Below are positions 36,201-45,906 of a stretch of 64,000 bases of DNA, piece by piece (position 1 is the stretch's first letter; every line of letters starts with the position of its first letter). Below the pieces are notes generated by a model. That model was given only the letters and a program-made list of their open reading frames with translations. It was not told where the DNA came from and searched no databases. This DNA comes from Pararhizobium sp. YC-54 (lineage in GTDB: Bacteria; Pseudomonadota; Alphaproteobacteria; Rhizobiales; Rhizobiaceae): assembly GCF_025847205.1 (NCBI RefSeq), contig NZ_JAOYTH010000008.1:247864-311863 (forward strand). The letters are read 5' to 3'. The position numbers and the translations under genes were made by a program.

Positions 36201-36460
36201 CGCAAAGTCACCTACGCACAAAGCTGGAAGCAGTCTCAAAGGATAATTTGCGGCACAAGCTATCATCCTATTGCTGTTCACGCACTGTGTTTATGCTCGG
36301 GCTTCGGGTCATGGCTTCGCATGCTTGATCGTTTAACGATGAAGCGAATTGCCACGCCGGCGTAACAGCGTAATGCCACTTGCGAAAGTTGCGCCTTTCG
36401 GCGACGCCCCGTTGCCAATACCTGGCATACGCGTGAATATATGGGGCTCGAGGTGCTATC

Positions 36461-38983
36461 ATGCCTGACAAACCCCCTTCTGTCCTTAGGGCGATCCTTT
36501 TCGCCGACGCGGCTGAGTATTCGCGCCATGTGCAGGCACAGGAACAGATGACGCTTGACTATATGGAGCGTTGTTTTGTCGTATTTCGCGAACTCGCCGG
36601 TGAACATGGCGGTGAAGTCTTAAAGACGATGGGCGACGGTTTGCTGGTCGAGTTCGCGTCCGCCTCGGCATCGGTTGTATACGCGCTGTCTGCGCAGGAT
36701 CGTCTGGCAGACTTAAGCACAACTCTTCCCAAGGACCATCAGATTCGTTTTAGGATCGGCATTCACCTCGGTGAAGTGCAGCATCGGGGCGGCGACGTCT
36801 ACGGTCATATTGTCAACGTGGCCTCCAGGCTCGAACACCTGGCGGAGCCTGGCGGGATTTGCATTTCACAGTCTGTGTTTGAACAGGTTCGACAGAGCGT
36901 GTCCGCCACCTATGGCAGCCTGGGCCGACGCGTCCTGAAGAACATGACGGAGCCGATCGTTGTCTACCGCGTTCATCGCGGCCTCGCCGCTTTCGACAAA
37001 GACGTTGAGTTTGATTCAAACAGGGTTGCGGTGTCGTTGATTGAACGCGTTTCGATGTCCGACTCAGATGGCAACGAACTTAGCTTGAAATCGATAAAAG
37101 CGCGGGCACTCATAGGCTATCTTGTCCTCAACAAGCATCAAAGCGAGACAAAGGAACGCGTCCTCGCGCTCCTGTGGAGCAACGAGGATTCCAAGGGCGC
37201 GGATCGAAATTACAAGTCCGTCGTCCGCCAGCTTCGACATGCCTTCCAAGGTGCTGGATCGGATGCATTTCGGGCAAATTCCAATGATGTAGCTGTGGTC
37301 TTGTCGGCATTGCAAGTCGATCTTCTTACGCTGAGCCAGCAACTGACCGACGGTTCCGTCGCGCCTGAATTGGTTGACGGACGGGTGTCGCCGGATCATA
37401 TCATGGCTGACCTCGAATACGCGGATCAGGTTTTTGACGCCTGGCTGAAGGTTACACGCCATCGCTGGCGCGATCGCCTTGTGGAGCAGCTGGAAAACTG
37501 TCTCGACCGCTTTTCCAGCGATCTATTGGCGTGCAAGCATGCCGCGATAGCGCTGCTCGCCATCGATCCTACGCATGAGCCAGCGGCATGTGCGTTGATG
37601 CGGCTCTATTCCGCGGAGGGCAAAAGCGCGGCTGCCCTGCGGGTCTATCAATCTGTGCGTGATGTCTTGGCTCAGGATTTCGGTATCGAGCCTGCAGCGG
37701 AAACACAGAATGTCATGCGCTTGATCCGGTCAGAGCGCGCACCTTCCTTTCCGGAAGTACAACGAGTGCCGGCTGATGCAATTTCCATTGAGGGACGCCT
37801 GCCGGTCATCGAAGTACGCCCCTTTTTGTCAAATGACCTCTTCCGGAAGGACCATCTTCTGGCGGGATTTCGTGAGGAAGTCATCTCGTGCCTGGTCAAG
37901 TTCCGCGACTGGGTGATCATTGAAGACCAGGCCGACAAACGATCGCAGGAGGAAAAGGGCGTTGTCGATTACCGGCTGGAGGCTCATATATCCGCGTCGG
38001 ACGATGACATGGTCAACCTGGTGCTGGCCGACGCGATCAGCGATCGCATCGTCTGGAGCGAGCGGTACCCGCTAGCGCTTCAGCAAAGGAAGGGCGCATC
38101 CGCCAATATCGCAAGAAAGACCGCTGCCGTACTGGATATCTATCTCTCCGCGGAACGGGTGGCAGGACACTGGGGTCGCAGAGACGATTCTCTTGTTGCC
38201 TACGACGACTGGTTGCGGGGCGAGAACCTTCTTACCTTGTGGCAGCCGGAAGCCGAGGCGGAAGCCGAAAGGCTTTTTCGCGCGGCCATTTCTCAAATGC
38301 CCCGATTCGCGCCGGCCTATTCGAGCTTGGCCAGCATATACAATGTGCGTCACCTGGTGATCGCCGGTTTTCGCCGCGACCCTGCCCTGGAAGCCGAGGC
38401 GCTTAAGCTGGCTCAGAAAGCCGTGCAGCTCGACCCCCTGGAAACCCGTGCTCATTTGACGCTTGCCTGGTCATGCGCGATGGCCGGCCGTTTTGAGCAG
38501 GCGGATATTCACTACGATCTCGCCTTCGATCTCAACCCGAACAACCCAAAGACCCTCCTCTCATGCGCGCACGGCCTTGCCTACACAGGCCGGGTGCAAC
38601 GCGCTCAGGAACTGGCAGAACTTGCCCTCAGCCTCACGCCTGTCATCGCTCCCTACCAGTGGGCGTACCTTGCTGGTATTCGCTTCATCTGCGGGGACTA
38701 TCCCGGCAGCGTTGCGGCGGCGGCCATGGGGACCGGAAGCCTGCTGGATACGCTCGCGTGGAAAGCGGCAGCTTTGTCGCTGATGGGCGAGCTCGCCGAT
38801 GCGCGGCGTGATGCTGCTGAATTCCTCCTGTGCGCGCGCAGCCAATGGACCGACACATCGGTCGAGGACGCCGATATCGTCGCCTGGATCTTGCATGGCT
38901 TCCCGATCAAGGAGACCGAAACGCGACAGCGACTGACTGAGGGCCTGACGCTGGCTGGCCTGCATGTGGACTTGATGCGGTAG
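36461..38983 (+). CDS. Class III adenylate/guanylate cyclase fused to BTAD and TPR domains
   Basis: An 840-residue protein. The N-terminal class III cyclase (about 8-170) keeps its key residues: Asp16 in LFADAAEYS and Asp59 in TMGDG (metals), Lys55 (base recognition), Asn119 and Arg123 in VNVASRL. After a linker comes an AfsR/SARP-type module without an obvious output (about 185-430): ALIGYLVLNKHQSETKERVL, then the BTAD part with ALLAIDPTHEPAACALMRLY. The C-terminal half (about 620-830) has TPR-like helices such as LDPLETRAHLTLAWSCAMAG. No membrane segment is seen. It is divergent from the YcaO gene and convergent with the peroxidase operon. Confidence 0.88.
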   Translation: MPDKPPSVLRAILFADAAEYSRHVQAQEQMTLDYMERCFVVFRELAGEHGGEVLKTMGDGLLVEFASASASVVYALSAQDRLADLSTTLPKDHQIRFRIGIHLGEVQHRGGDVYGHIVNVASRLEHLAEPGGICISQSVFEQVRQSVSATYGSLGRRVLKNMTEPIVVYRVHRGLAAFDKDVEFDSNRVAVSLIERVSMSDSDGNELSLKSIKARALIGYLVLNKHQSETKERVLALLWSNEDSKGADRNYKSVVRQLRHAFQGAGSDAFRANSNDVAVVLSALQVDLLTLSQQLTDGSVAPELVDGRVSPDHIMADLEYADQVFDAWLKVTRHRWRDRLVEQLENCLDRFSSDLLACKHAAIALLAIDPTHEPAACALMRLYSAEGKSAAALRVYQSVRDVLAQDFGIEPAAETQNVMRLIRSERAPSFPEVQRVPADAISIEGRLPVIEVRPFLSNDLFRKDHLLAGFREEVISCLVKFRDWVIIEDQADKRSQEEKGVVDYRLEAHISASDDDMVNLVLADAISDRIVWSERYPLALQQRKGASANIARKTAAVLDIYLSAERVAGHWGRRDDSLVAYDDWLRGENLLTLWQPEAEAEAERLFRAAISQMPRFAPAYSSLASIYNVRHLVIAGFRRDPALEAEALKLAQKAVQLDPLETRAHLTLAWSCAMAGRFEQADIHYDLAFDLNPNNPKTLLSCAHGLAYTGRVQRAQELAELALSLTPVIAPYQWAYLAGIRFICGDYPGSVAAAAMGTGSLLDTLAWKAAALSLMGELADARRDAAEFLLCARSQWTDTSVEDADIVAWILHGFPIKETETRQRLTEGLTLAGLHVDLMR

Positions 38984-39045
38984 GCTCTCTATCGTTCAGG
39001 CGGGCGGATGCTGATGGCAAGTGTCCGCCAAGACATCCCCATGAG

Positions 39046-39486
39046 CTATCGACAGCGCTTCAACAGGATTGTGCCAAGAAGGAATGCTTGAGCCTTGGTC
39101 GGATCGGGCTCGGCTTTAATCCAATTGACGGCGTTGATAAGGTACTGAGCTCCTATATTGGGTTTTGAGGCTGGCGTAATCATGAGCACCTTTTTACGCT
39201 TGAAGTCGTCATCGTCTGCTTTTAGCCGGAGACGAATTTGGTCTCCATTGATCAGGGCAAAAATCTTCCCACCATTCTTGCTAACGACGGCCGCTCCGTC
39301 TCCGTAGGTGACGGTAACGCCGGTCACTCCAATCACGGAAAGCATCCATTCTGTGAATAGCTCCGAAGCATCGAGCTGGCCGCTTTCATATTGCGGATAG
39401 ATATCAATTAGTTTCTGGGCGGCGAAAGCAGCTCCCTCCACTTCCGGGGTTGCGCCACTACCTTTTGTAACATTGAATGTAGCCAT
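39046..39486 (-). CDS. Hypothetical protein, 146 residues
   Basis: I do not recognise this family. The start at 39486 (MATFNVTKG) has AGAAAGGAAAG upstream, a strong ribosome site, so the gene looks real; the longer in-frame opening to 39615 overlaps the peroxidase gene. It is acidic at the N-terminus, has hydrophobic beta-rich segments (MLSVIGVTGVTVTYGDG), a basic/acidic stretch (LKADDDDFKRKKVLM) and a helical C-terminus ending in KRCR. There is no signal peptide. It follows the heme peroxidase by 31 bases and is likely cotranscribed, perhaps as its partner or as a modification substrate. Confidence 0.7.
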   Translation of the reverse strand: MATFNVTKGSGATPEVEGAAFAAQKLIDIYPQYESGQLDASELFTEWMLSVIGVTGVTVTYGDGAAVVSKNGGKIFALINGDQIRLRLKADDDDFKRKKVLMITPASKPNIGAQYLINAVNWIKAEPDPTKAQAFLLGTILLKRCR

Positions 39487-39517
39487 CTGCTTTCCTTTCT
39501 GATCGACGATTTGCTTT

Positions 39518-41128
39518 CTAAGGATTGTAAAGACCCGCAAACGCAATGAGATCGGCCAGCGTATACCTGCCCGCATCGGAGGGTCTGAGCTTCGGCTCCG
39601 GGACCCATGTGTCATTCAAGATCGACGGCGACGATTCCTCGATGGCGGCATGGATCGTCTCCATGACAATCCGGCTCGCGAGCGGACCAAGATGCTGACC
39701 GCCACCGAGGATCGCCGCTTCCTTGAGCGTGTAGAACCATAGCGGCGTGTTGCCCAGCAAGTCGCCGCCCAAGAAGTTCTGAACGTCGGTTGGTTCATCC
39801 TGACGGAGTTCGTCCTTCAGGATTGGAAAGGTCGGGCTGGCGCGGGTCTCGAGCTGGCGCAGAATGGCGTCGCCCACAGCTTCCGCACTGCTCAACTCCA
39901 GCGAGGCGCCACGCAATAGCGATATGCTCGCGAGATTTTTCGGTGAGGTCTTCAGCGTTTTCGTGAGGTCCGGCAAGGCGGCATCCGGTATTGCCCTCAA
40001 GGGATCGGCCAGCACCGTGTCGATCTTCGCGGCCATCAGCGGCCGTTCCCCTGCCGGCAATCCCCTGCCGTCAAGCAGCTTTCCCCATTGAGAAACCCAA
40101 CGGTCGGGTAACCTGGTTCGCCGTTCGTCGTGCCCGTCGAATGGCGGAATGCAGCTATTGTGCGTATTGCTCCAGAATGAGGACAACCTTGCTGAATTGG
40201 CGGTGTTCCAGTCCGGATAGGTATTCCTGATCATCGAATGGCCGAACCGCGCGCAAGCCGCCGCAAATTCGAGTGGCACCATGTAGCGAAATGGCTGACT
40301 GGCGCGCGCCTGCTTGTGATCCTCGGTGTGGATGATTGCGCGACCTTTGGACATGACGTCCTGATAAACCTCGCAATCAATCACTCTTACGAGATAGTCA
40401 TGCAGGACCACTGATTGGAAATGCCGGACGGCTAGCGCCCGGGCATCGACGTGGCTGATGCCCGGGCAGTTCGCGACGATTGCATTGAAGAAGCGGATCA
40501 GTGCCAGATGTGTCTGGGCAAGAGGTAGATTATCGTCGCTACGCAGGTCTTTGACCTCGGCCACTCCATCACTTGTGCGAGGGAGATCACACGGCCGGCT
40601 TTGCTCCGGCGGGGCGGTCGATCCAACGGGCATCATGGTCGCCGGCTCGACACGAGAAGGATCGGCCGGTCCGAAAACGCTATCCAGATCCAGGCTCGCA
40701 GTCCGTTCACTATACGGCTTGCCTCCGTTGGACGGCAAAACCATTGCCGTCAGGTCGTGAAAAACGAACTGTCCGAAATAGGTATAGGCAACGGGCGTCG
40801 TGGACTCATTTTCGTCGTATGAGGCATTGAAGCGCAATGCATCACCGAAATCATTCAGAACTTGCGGGTTCGGTTTGTCTTTCTTAGGGATCGTACCGAA
40901 ATAACGCTCGTACGGAACCTTTTTGATCGAACTCCGCGTCAGGTTGGGAGCGGCATACAGGTCTGCGTTAAACTTTTCTGCACGGAAGTTGATCGATCCA
41001 TCCCGAACATTAAACCAGGCAACCTCGTCCGGTAGCGTCCCGTCGAGATCGTAGATAACAAACTTGTCCTTTAGGATGTCGGGGCCATCCGCAACAACAA
41101 CAAAACCGCCCCCATGATATGCAGTCAC
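39518..41128 (-). CDS. Animal-type heme peroxidase (myeloperoxidase/peroxinectin superfamily)
   Basis: A 536-residue protein from a GTG at 41128 with GGGAGGT upstream. Myeloperoxidase-superfamily landmarks are in order: distal His124 in FGQFVFHDLT, distal Arg196 in LRSDDNLPLAQTH, and proximal His297 in RFGHSMIRNTY. The C-terminal SRIVMETIHAAIEE also fits. The aspartate that esterifies heme in myeloperoxidase (just before the distal His) is Phe123 here, and the Glu242 equivalent is Asp. No signal peptide is obvious. It would oxidise halides or organic substrates with hydrogen peroxide. Confidence 0.85.
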   Translation of the reverse strand: MTAYHGGGFVVVADGPDILKDKFVIYDLDGTLPDEVAWFNVRDGSINFRAEKFNADLYAAPNLTRSSIKKVPYERYFGTIPKKDKPNPQVLNDFGDALRFNASYDENESTTPVAYTYFGQFVFHDLTAMVLPSNGGKPYSERTASLDLDSVFGPADPSRVEPATMMPVGSTAPPEQSRPCDLPRTSDGVAEVKDLRSDDNLPLAQTHLALIRFFNAIVANCPGISHVDARALAVRHFQSVVLHDYLVRVIDCEVYQDVMSKGRAIIHTEDHKQARASQPFRYMVPLEFAAACARFGHSMIRNTYPDWNTANSARLSSFWSNTHNSCIPPFDGHDERRTRLPDRWVSQWGKLLDGRGLPAGERPLMAAKIDTVLADPLRAIPDAALPDLTKTLKTSPKNLASISLLRGASLELSSAEAVGDAILRQLETRASPTFPILKDELRQDEPTDVQNFLGGDLLGNTPLWFYTLKEAAILGGGQHLGPLASRIVMETIHAAIEESSPSILNDTWVPEPKLRPSDAGRYTLADLIAFAGLYNP

Positions 41129-41455
41129 GCCAACCTCCCGTGAAGCATTTCAACAGATTAGCGTGCTGTCGCGATTACTATAGGAGCATCGCGATGTTTC
41201 ATCTCGAAGTATCGTGGGCGAATAATTTATATTATATCCGCCTACATTAGCATTCAGGTTCTGCGCTGTCTAGCGACTGGACGCGAACCAAGTGGCGAGC
41301 ATCTTCAGAAGGCGGGGCATTGTCACGTTGTTTGCAGCTTAAGGGTAACGGATTATGGGGCTGAGATGAGCAAGCCCGCGATTCCTCGCAAGGCTTGGCC
41401 GAGCGGTTGTCCTCGACCGCTCGGTTGCTTTGATCGTGCACGAAAGTGGCGGCGA
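41129..41455. other. Non-coding gap between peroxidase and PIG-L genes
   Basis: Contains the AT-rich upstream region of the peroxidase gene (to about 41245) and the hairpin at 41399-41424. A possible 70-codon minus frame (41247-41459) has no ribosome site or family resemblance, so I do not call it. Confidence 0.5.
41399..41424. terminator. Hairpin downstream of the PIG-L gene
   Basis: A perfect 9-bp stem, CCGAGCGGT / ACCGCTCGG, with an 8-base loop lies about 30 bases past the PIG-L stop. A TTGCTTT tract follows on the plus strand; on the minus strand no T-run follows. Probable end of the ROK-led operon. Confidence 0.5.
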
Positions 41456-42271
41456 TCACACGCCTAACAAGTCGGATATCTCCTCGGCAGTGACCTTGCG
41501 TCCATAGTCGGCAAGTTGAAAGCTCTCGGCAAAACTGATCCTCTTCCCGCTGCCATAGCGTGCATCGAGAGCGGGGCGCATCGCTTCAAGCGCATACATG
41601 AACTCGGGCCAGTACTTGAGAATAAAGGACCGTTGGGCCGGCCAGTCTTCGAGATCCGGCACCTCGTCAAGGAAACCGCGTTCGAACGGTGCGAACTCGT
41701 AGAATTGCGTGGCATGGGCGCCGCAAGCTTTGAGTTTCTGCTCGATCGTTTTTTCAATATCGACGACGATATCGTGCTTGTGAAAGTTGACCGCCCCATA
41801 GTCGGTCATTTGCAGGAAAATTGGCGTCTGCGAAAGGGCAGGAACATCGGGAACGATGTTGCCGTTGGTCAGGAAGCTTGAAGCCTCCCGGACAGCACGT
41901 CCGGCAGCGCGGTTGTCGAGATGCCCATCGCACTCATCGTGGAAGGTGATGACGATATCAGCCTGCCAACGGCGGATGGCGGAAATGACCGCAGTGCGCA
42001 CGGCAAGGTCGGGCATCAATTCGCCGTCATGGATATCGAGTATCTCATAGTCGAGAACGCCCAAGTGACGCGCAGCGGTGTAGGCCTCGCGAGCACGGCG
42101 GCGCTTAAGTGCGTCCCGCTCCATCCTGTAGTGACCCGCATCGCCGTTGGTAAGCGACAAATATTTGATCGCCACGCCCTTTTCAGCCAGCAAGGCGCAC
42201 AGGCCACCCGTATACATCTCTGCTTCGTCAGGATGCGCCTCGACGACAAGTACCTTCAGTGGATAAGTCAT
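41456..42271 (-). CDS. PIG-L/LmbE family deacetylase
   Basis: A 271-residue zinc-dependent N-deacetylase. VEAHPDEAEMYTGG near the N-terminus holds the HPDE zinc and catalytic residues. HDECDGHLDNRAAGRAV supplies the third ligand (usually HPDH, here DGHLD). Members remove acetyl groups from N-acetylglucosamine-type sugars. It is the last gene of the ROK-led operon, 20 bases after the isomerase-like gene, which fits catabolism of an imported N-acetylated or amide-linked sugar (inference). Confidence 0.87.
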   Translation of the reverse strand: MTYPLKVLVVEAHPDEAEMYTGGLCALLAEKGVAIKYLSLTNGDAGHYRMERDALKRRRAREAYTAARHLGVLDYEILDIHDGELMPDLAVRTAVISAIRRWQADIVITFHDECDGHLDNRAAGRAVREASSFLTNGNIVPDVPALSQTPIFLQMTDYGAVNFHKHDIVVDIEKTIEQKLKACGAHATQFYEFAPFERGFLDEVPDLEDWPAQRSFILKYWPEFMYALEAMRPALDARYGSGKRISFAESFQLADYGRKVTAEEISDLLGV

Positions 42272-42291
42272 TTGTAGTCTCCTTTGGACGG

Positions 42292-43347
42292 CTATGCGGT
42301 TTGATTGATTGCGTTGGCGACGCGCTGGAGGGTCCTGGCGCTACGCTCGATAAACCCCTCCTGTTTGGCGAGGTCGTAATCGACGTAGTAGTCGTACGGA
42401 CCCGGGCGCTCCCCGGCGGCGACAGATGCCAGATAGCGATCCGACATGGCTCGCAGCGCGTCGAGTTCGGACTGGGCAAGGTCGGGATGGCCTGCCTGCC
42501 AGGCAGGATCATCGAGAGGGATATCGTTGCGATCGCCCCAGGCATTCTCGATGGTGAAATTTGGATAGGGCCCGGCCGCCTTGAGGGCTCCAAGCACCCC
42601 GTTCCAGTCGATGACACCGTCGCCAATCGCACGGATCTGGCGTTCATAGACACCGTCACGCGGAAACAGCACGACGTCGCGCATGTGGGTCTTCTTGACG
42701 TAGGGCGCCACGCGCCGCGTCGCCATGACAGGGTCTTCGCCGCGCACCACCACGTTGGCAAGGTCGAGCGTCACTCCCAGGATATCGGAGCCGACGGCTT
42801 CGATCATACGAACGATTTCATATGTGGTGATCTCTTCGTGGGTCTCCAGCGCCAGCGCCGCGCCACTATCTCTCAAGACCGGACCGAGCTTGGCAATGAA
42901 CTTGCGGGTGGCTTCCAGCTGATCGTCCCAGTCGACATCCGTGCGGAAGCGGTCGATGGCGTGAAGTCCCCATTCCGTGCGCTGATAGTTCGCGGTATCG
43001 ACCCACAGCGCCGTGCAGCCGATATTGGTGGCGGCCTCAATCATGCGGGTCATCCCGAGAAGATAATCGCCGTCGCCGATCGCCCGGACTTCCGGCGCTT
43101 CGGCGGTATTAAACGGATTGACCTTGCCGAGCCCCATCTCAAGGTAGAGACCGAGATTCTTGGCATGCCTGCTGATTTCCGCGAGCTTGCCAGCATCCAG
43201 ATCGGGCACGTAGTCGAGGATCGTGCGGAAGAAAACGCCCGATCGCCCGAGGTCCTTGGCGCGTTCCAGCAGGCCGAACGGTCCTAGCTCCTTGGCGCGC
43301 GGAAACTTTCGGCCATCGATGCCGATACGCAATGCATTGCTGTCCAT
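42292..43347 (-). CDS. Sugar phosphate isomerase/epimerase-like TIM barrel
   Basis: A 351-residue xylose-isomerase-like TIM barrel (AP endonuclease 2 superfamily) starting at 43347 (MDSNALRIGID), one base after the ATPase stop. The four barrel metal ligands can be placed: Glu in LALETHEE, Asp in VTLDLAN, His in KKTHMRD and Glu in FTIENAWG. It probably isomerises or epimerises the sugar brought in by the operon's transporter. A related protein with an altered metal site is encoded divergently at 50166-51083. Confidence 0.85.
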   Translation of the reverse strand: MDSNALRIGIDGRKFPRAKELGPFGLLERAKDLGRSGVFFRTILDYVPDLDAGKLAEISRHAKNLGLYLEMGLGKVNPFNTAEAPEVRAIGDGDYLLGMTRMIEAATNIGCTALWVDTANYQRTEWGLHAIDRFRTDVDWDDQLEATRKFIAKLGPVLRDSGAALALETHEEITTYEIVRMIEAVGSDILGVTLDLANVVVRGEDPVMATRRVAPYVKKTHMRDVVLFPRDGVYERQIRAIGDGVIDWNGVLGALKAAGPYPNFTIENAWGDRNDIPLDDPAWQAGHPDLAQSELDALRAMSDRYLASVAAGERPGPYDYYVDYDLAKQEGFIERSARTLQRVANAINQTA

Positions 43348-43348
43348 G

Positions 43349-44980
43349 TCAGGGGTGAGCTCCAGCTTCGAAGACGGTGGGTACGACGAGCGCGTGCCCA
43401 CCGGGTATGGCAGCGATCAGACGCTTGGTGTATTGGTGTCTGGGTGCGCCCAGGACGGATTGGGGCGCTCCCTCTTCGACGATCTGTCCGCGATACATGA
43501 CGACGATACGGTCGGCGAGATAGCCGGCGCTGACGATGTCATGGGTGATGTAGAGCACAGCCACACCTTCGTCGTCGCGCAGCCGGCCGATGAGCTTCAG
43601 CACGTCAAGGCGGATGGAGACGTCGAGCATCGAAATCGGCTCGTCCGCCACCAGCAGCCGTGGCCTTGAAGCAAGGGCGCGTGCCAACCCAACGCGCTGG
43701 CGCTGGCCGCCCGACAATTCGTGCGGCCGTCGCCGCATATAGGTTGCTGCCGGGGTGAGCCCCACCTGCTCAAGCAGTTCCTCGATGCGGGCGGTGACGT
43801 CGATCCCCGCATTGATGGGGGCAGAGCGAATGGCGCGACGGAGATGGTGCTCGATGGTATGAAGCGGATTGAGCGAGCCGTAGACATCCTGGAACACCAT
43901 TCGGGCGGGCCGCGGATCCAGATGACGCCGCTTCGATACAGGGACTGGCTGCTTGCCATCCACCGAAACACTGCCTGAGGTAAAGCTTGTCAGCCCGGTC
44001 ACGATACGGCCAAGGGTTGATTTGCCACTGCCGCTTTCGCCAACGATCGCAACGATCTCACCAGCGTTTACGCGCAAAGTGACCTCATCGAGCGCCCTGT
44101 AGTCCAGATAGGATTTGCAGAGCTTGTGGATATCGAGGATTGCCGGGGCACTGCCGGCCGGCCGCTGCGACACGGGCGTGGACAACAGTCTCGTTTTAAG
44201 GACGTCGAGGCGTGGCGTAGCGTCCACCAGCTGGCGTGAATAGGCATGATTTTGCGTGTGCCGGAACGTTTCGACAGAGGCGGTCTCGACGATTTTGCCA
44301 TCCTTCATGACAGCAATGCGTGAAGCAAGATCGTACAAAAGCGGGAGATCGTGGGTAATCAGAAGGACGGCGAACCCAAGCCTTTCCTGAAACTCCCGCA
44401 GCGTGCGGAAAATTCCCTGTTGCACGATCACATCCAGCGCGGTGGTCGGCTCGTCGAGGATGATGAGCTTCGGCCGAAGGGCCAGCGCCATGGCAATCAC
44501 CACGCGCTGCCGCATTCCGCCCGACAGTTCGTGGGGAAAGGCACGGGCGCGATTTGGATCAATACCCACCATTTCCAGCAGTTCCTGCGGCGTGGTCTGC
44601 GTTGGATGATCTGTTGCCCCGCGATCGATGACTTCCTGCAGCTGCCACGCGATACGCTTGACAGGGTTAAGCGAGGTCAAGGAATTTTGAAGCACGATGG
44701 ACGCGGCGTTCCAGCGTTGATTGCGGACCTCGCGGTCCGGCAGGGTGAGGATGTCCGTGCCGTCAATTCGGATTTCGCCACCGGTGATCACGCCCGGGGA
44801 TTTCAACAGGCGCAGAATTGACTGGGCAACAGTCGACTTGCCACACCCTGATTCTCCCGCAAGGCCGACAAATTCGCCCGGGGCGATAGCGAGGTTGAAA
44901 TCCTCCACGGCTGGCGCAATGCCGTTCGCGCCGGCGTAACCGATGGAAAGATTTCGGATGTCGAGAGCTGGGGTGTTCAT
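43349..44980 (-). CDS. Fused double ABC ATPase (DppD-DppF type)
   Basis: A 543-residue protein with two nucleotide-binding domains. First: Walker [10 protein letters not shown], signature LSGGMRQR, Walker [13 protein letters not shown]. Second: GESGSGKST, signature LSGGQRQR, Walker [13 protein letters not shown]. It overlaps the DppC-like gene by four bases. It energises the importer encoded at 44977-48664. It is the second fused ATPase in the window, beside that at 8818-10482. Confidence 0.93.
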   Translation of the reverse strand: MNTPALDIRNLSIGYAGANGIAPAVEDFNLAIAPGEFVGLAGESGCGKSTVAQSILRLLKSPGVITGGEIRIDGTDILTLPDREVRNQRWNAASIVLQNSLTSLNPVKRIAWQLQEVIDRGATDHPTQTTPQELLEMVGIDPNRARAFPHELSGGMRQRVVIAMALALRPKLIILDEPTTALDVIVQQGIFRTLREFQERLGFAVLLITHDLPLLYDLASRIAVMKDGKIVETASVETFRHTQNHAYSRQLVDATPRLDVLKTRLLSTPVSQRPAGSAPAILDIHKLCKSYLDYRALDEVTLRVNAGEIVAIVGESGSGKSTLGRIVTGLTSFTSGSVSVDGKQPVPVSKRRHLDPRPARMVFQDVYGSLNPLHTIEHHLRRAIRSAPINAGIDVTARIEELLEQVGLTPAATYMRRRPHELSGGQRQRVGLARALASRPRLLVADEPISMLDVSIRLDVLKLIGRLRDDEGVAVLYITHDIVSAGYLADRIVVMYRGQIVEEGAPQSVLGAPRHQYTKRLIAAIPGGHALVVPTVFEAGAHP

Positions 44981-45906
44981 TTGCGTTTCACCGGTGTCAT
45001 GAGCGACGCAGTCTTGCGGGGATATCCGGCGCGCGCCATAAGCCTGTCGGCCTTCAGGCGGGGATTGCCAAGTTCGTCAATCGCGTTGTTGATCAGCGCC
45101 AGCGAGAAGGCGGTAAGCGCGATGGCCATGCCGGGCGCAACAAAAGTCCACCATGCGCCACGGATCAGGGCGGAGGTGTTCTGCGCCCAAAACAGCATTG
45201 TCCCCCAGGTTACCCGTCCGCCGTCGCCCAAGCCGAGAAATTCGAGCGATGCCTGCGCGGTGATGGCGAATATCACCTGGTTGACGAAGTAGGCTGCAAC
45301 CACCGACCACATGTTGGGCAGCAGTTCGACAAAGACGATGCGCCAACGGCTCTCGCCGGCGTCCTCTGCCGCAGAGATGAATTCCCGTTCACGCAGGGAA
45401 ATGGCCTGAGACCGGAAGAGACGGGCACCGAAGGCCCAACCGGTCAGCGTCAGGACCAGTATGATGGTAAGCGGCCCCGGCGGCAGGAACGCAGCCAAAA
45501 CGACGACCAGCGGCAAGCCCGGAACAACGAGGAAGACATTTGCAAGCAGTGCCAGGAGATCATCGACCCAGCCGCGGAAATAGGCACTCGCCAACGCAAC
45601 GAGGAGAGCAAGCACTGTCGTCAATATTGCGATGGCGAAGGCTACCCATAGTGTATTCAAGCCACCAAAAAGGAACTGGCTGAAGACGTCCTGCCCCTGT
45701 CCGGTCGTGCCAAACAGGTGCGTCCACGATGGGTGTTCATTGATGCCGCCGGTAGCGCGCCGGGGATCATACGGAGCAATCCAGGGGCTCAGAAGAGACG
45801 AGCCGACCAACAGTCCGAGGATGATCAACCCTGTCGTCACCGGAACCGAGGCGAAAGCGCTTGAGCGCAGCCATCCGCGGGCTCCCGTTGCGTCTAAGAT
45901 TGCCAT
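44977..45906 (-). CDS. Opp/Dpp-type ABC transporter permease (DppC-like)
   Basis: A 309-residue DppC-family permease. The long N-terminus is followed by LIILGLLVGSSLLSPWIAPYDP, the loop LFGTTGQGQDVFSQFL (with the usual LGTDxxGRD altered to FGTTGQGQD), then membrane segments and GMAIALTAFSLALINNAIDE. The charged C-terminus after PRLKADRLMARAG is longer than usual. Directly abuts the DppB-like gene. Confidence 0.92.
   Translation of the reverse strand: MAILDATGARGWLRSSAFASVPVTTGLIILGLLVGSSLLSPWIAPYDPRRATGGINEHPSWTHLFGTTGQGQDVFSQFLFGGLNTLWVAFAIAILTTVLALLVALASAYFRGWVDDLLALLANVFLVVPGLPLVVVLAAFLPPGPLTIILVLTLTGWAFGARLFRSQAISLREREFISAAEDAGESRWRIVFVELLPNMWSVVAAYFVNQVIFAITAQASLEFLGLGDGGRVTWGTMLFWAQNTSALIRGAWWTFVAPGMAIALTAFSLALINNAIDELGNPRLKADRLMARAGYPRKTASLMTPVKRK

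Noticed and set aside
36268..36471. 67-codon frame upstream of the YcaO gene considered as a precursor peptide
   Set aside because: It overlaps the starts of both divergent genes and lacks a ribosome site; no leader/core pattern.
41399..41424. GC-rich hairpin considered as part of a tRNA gene
   Set aside because: No acceptor stem, anticodon arm or T-loop consensus around it.
41247..41459. Cys/Ser-rich 70-codon minus frame considered as a YcaO precursor peptide
   Set aside because: No ribosome site, overlaps the end of the PIG-L gene and a hairpin, no leader-like region, and it is far from the YcaO gene.
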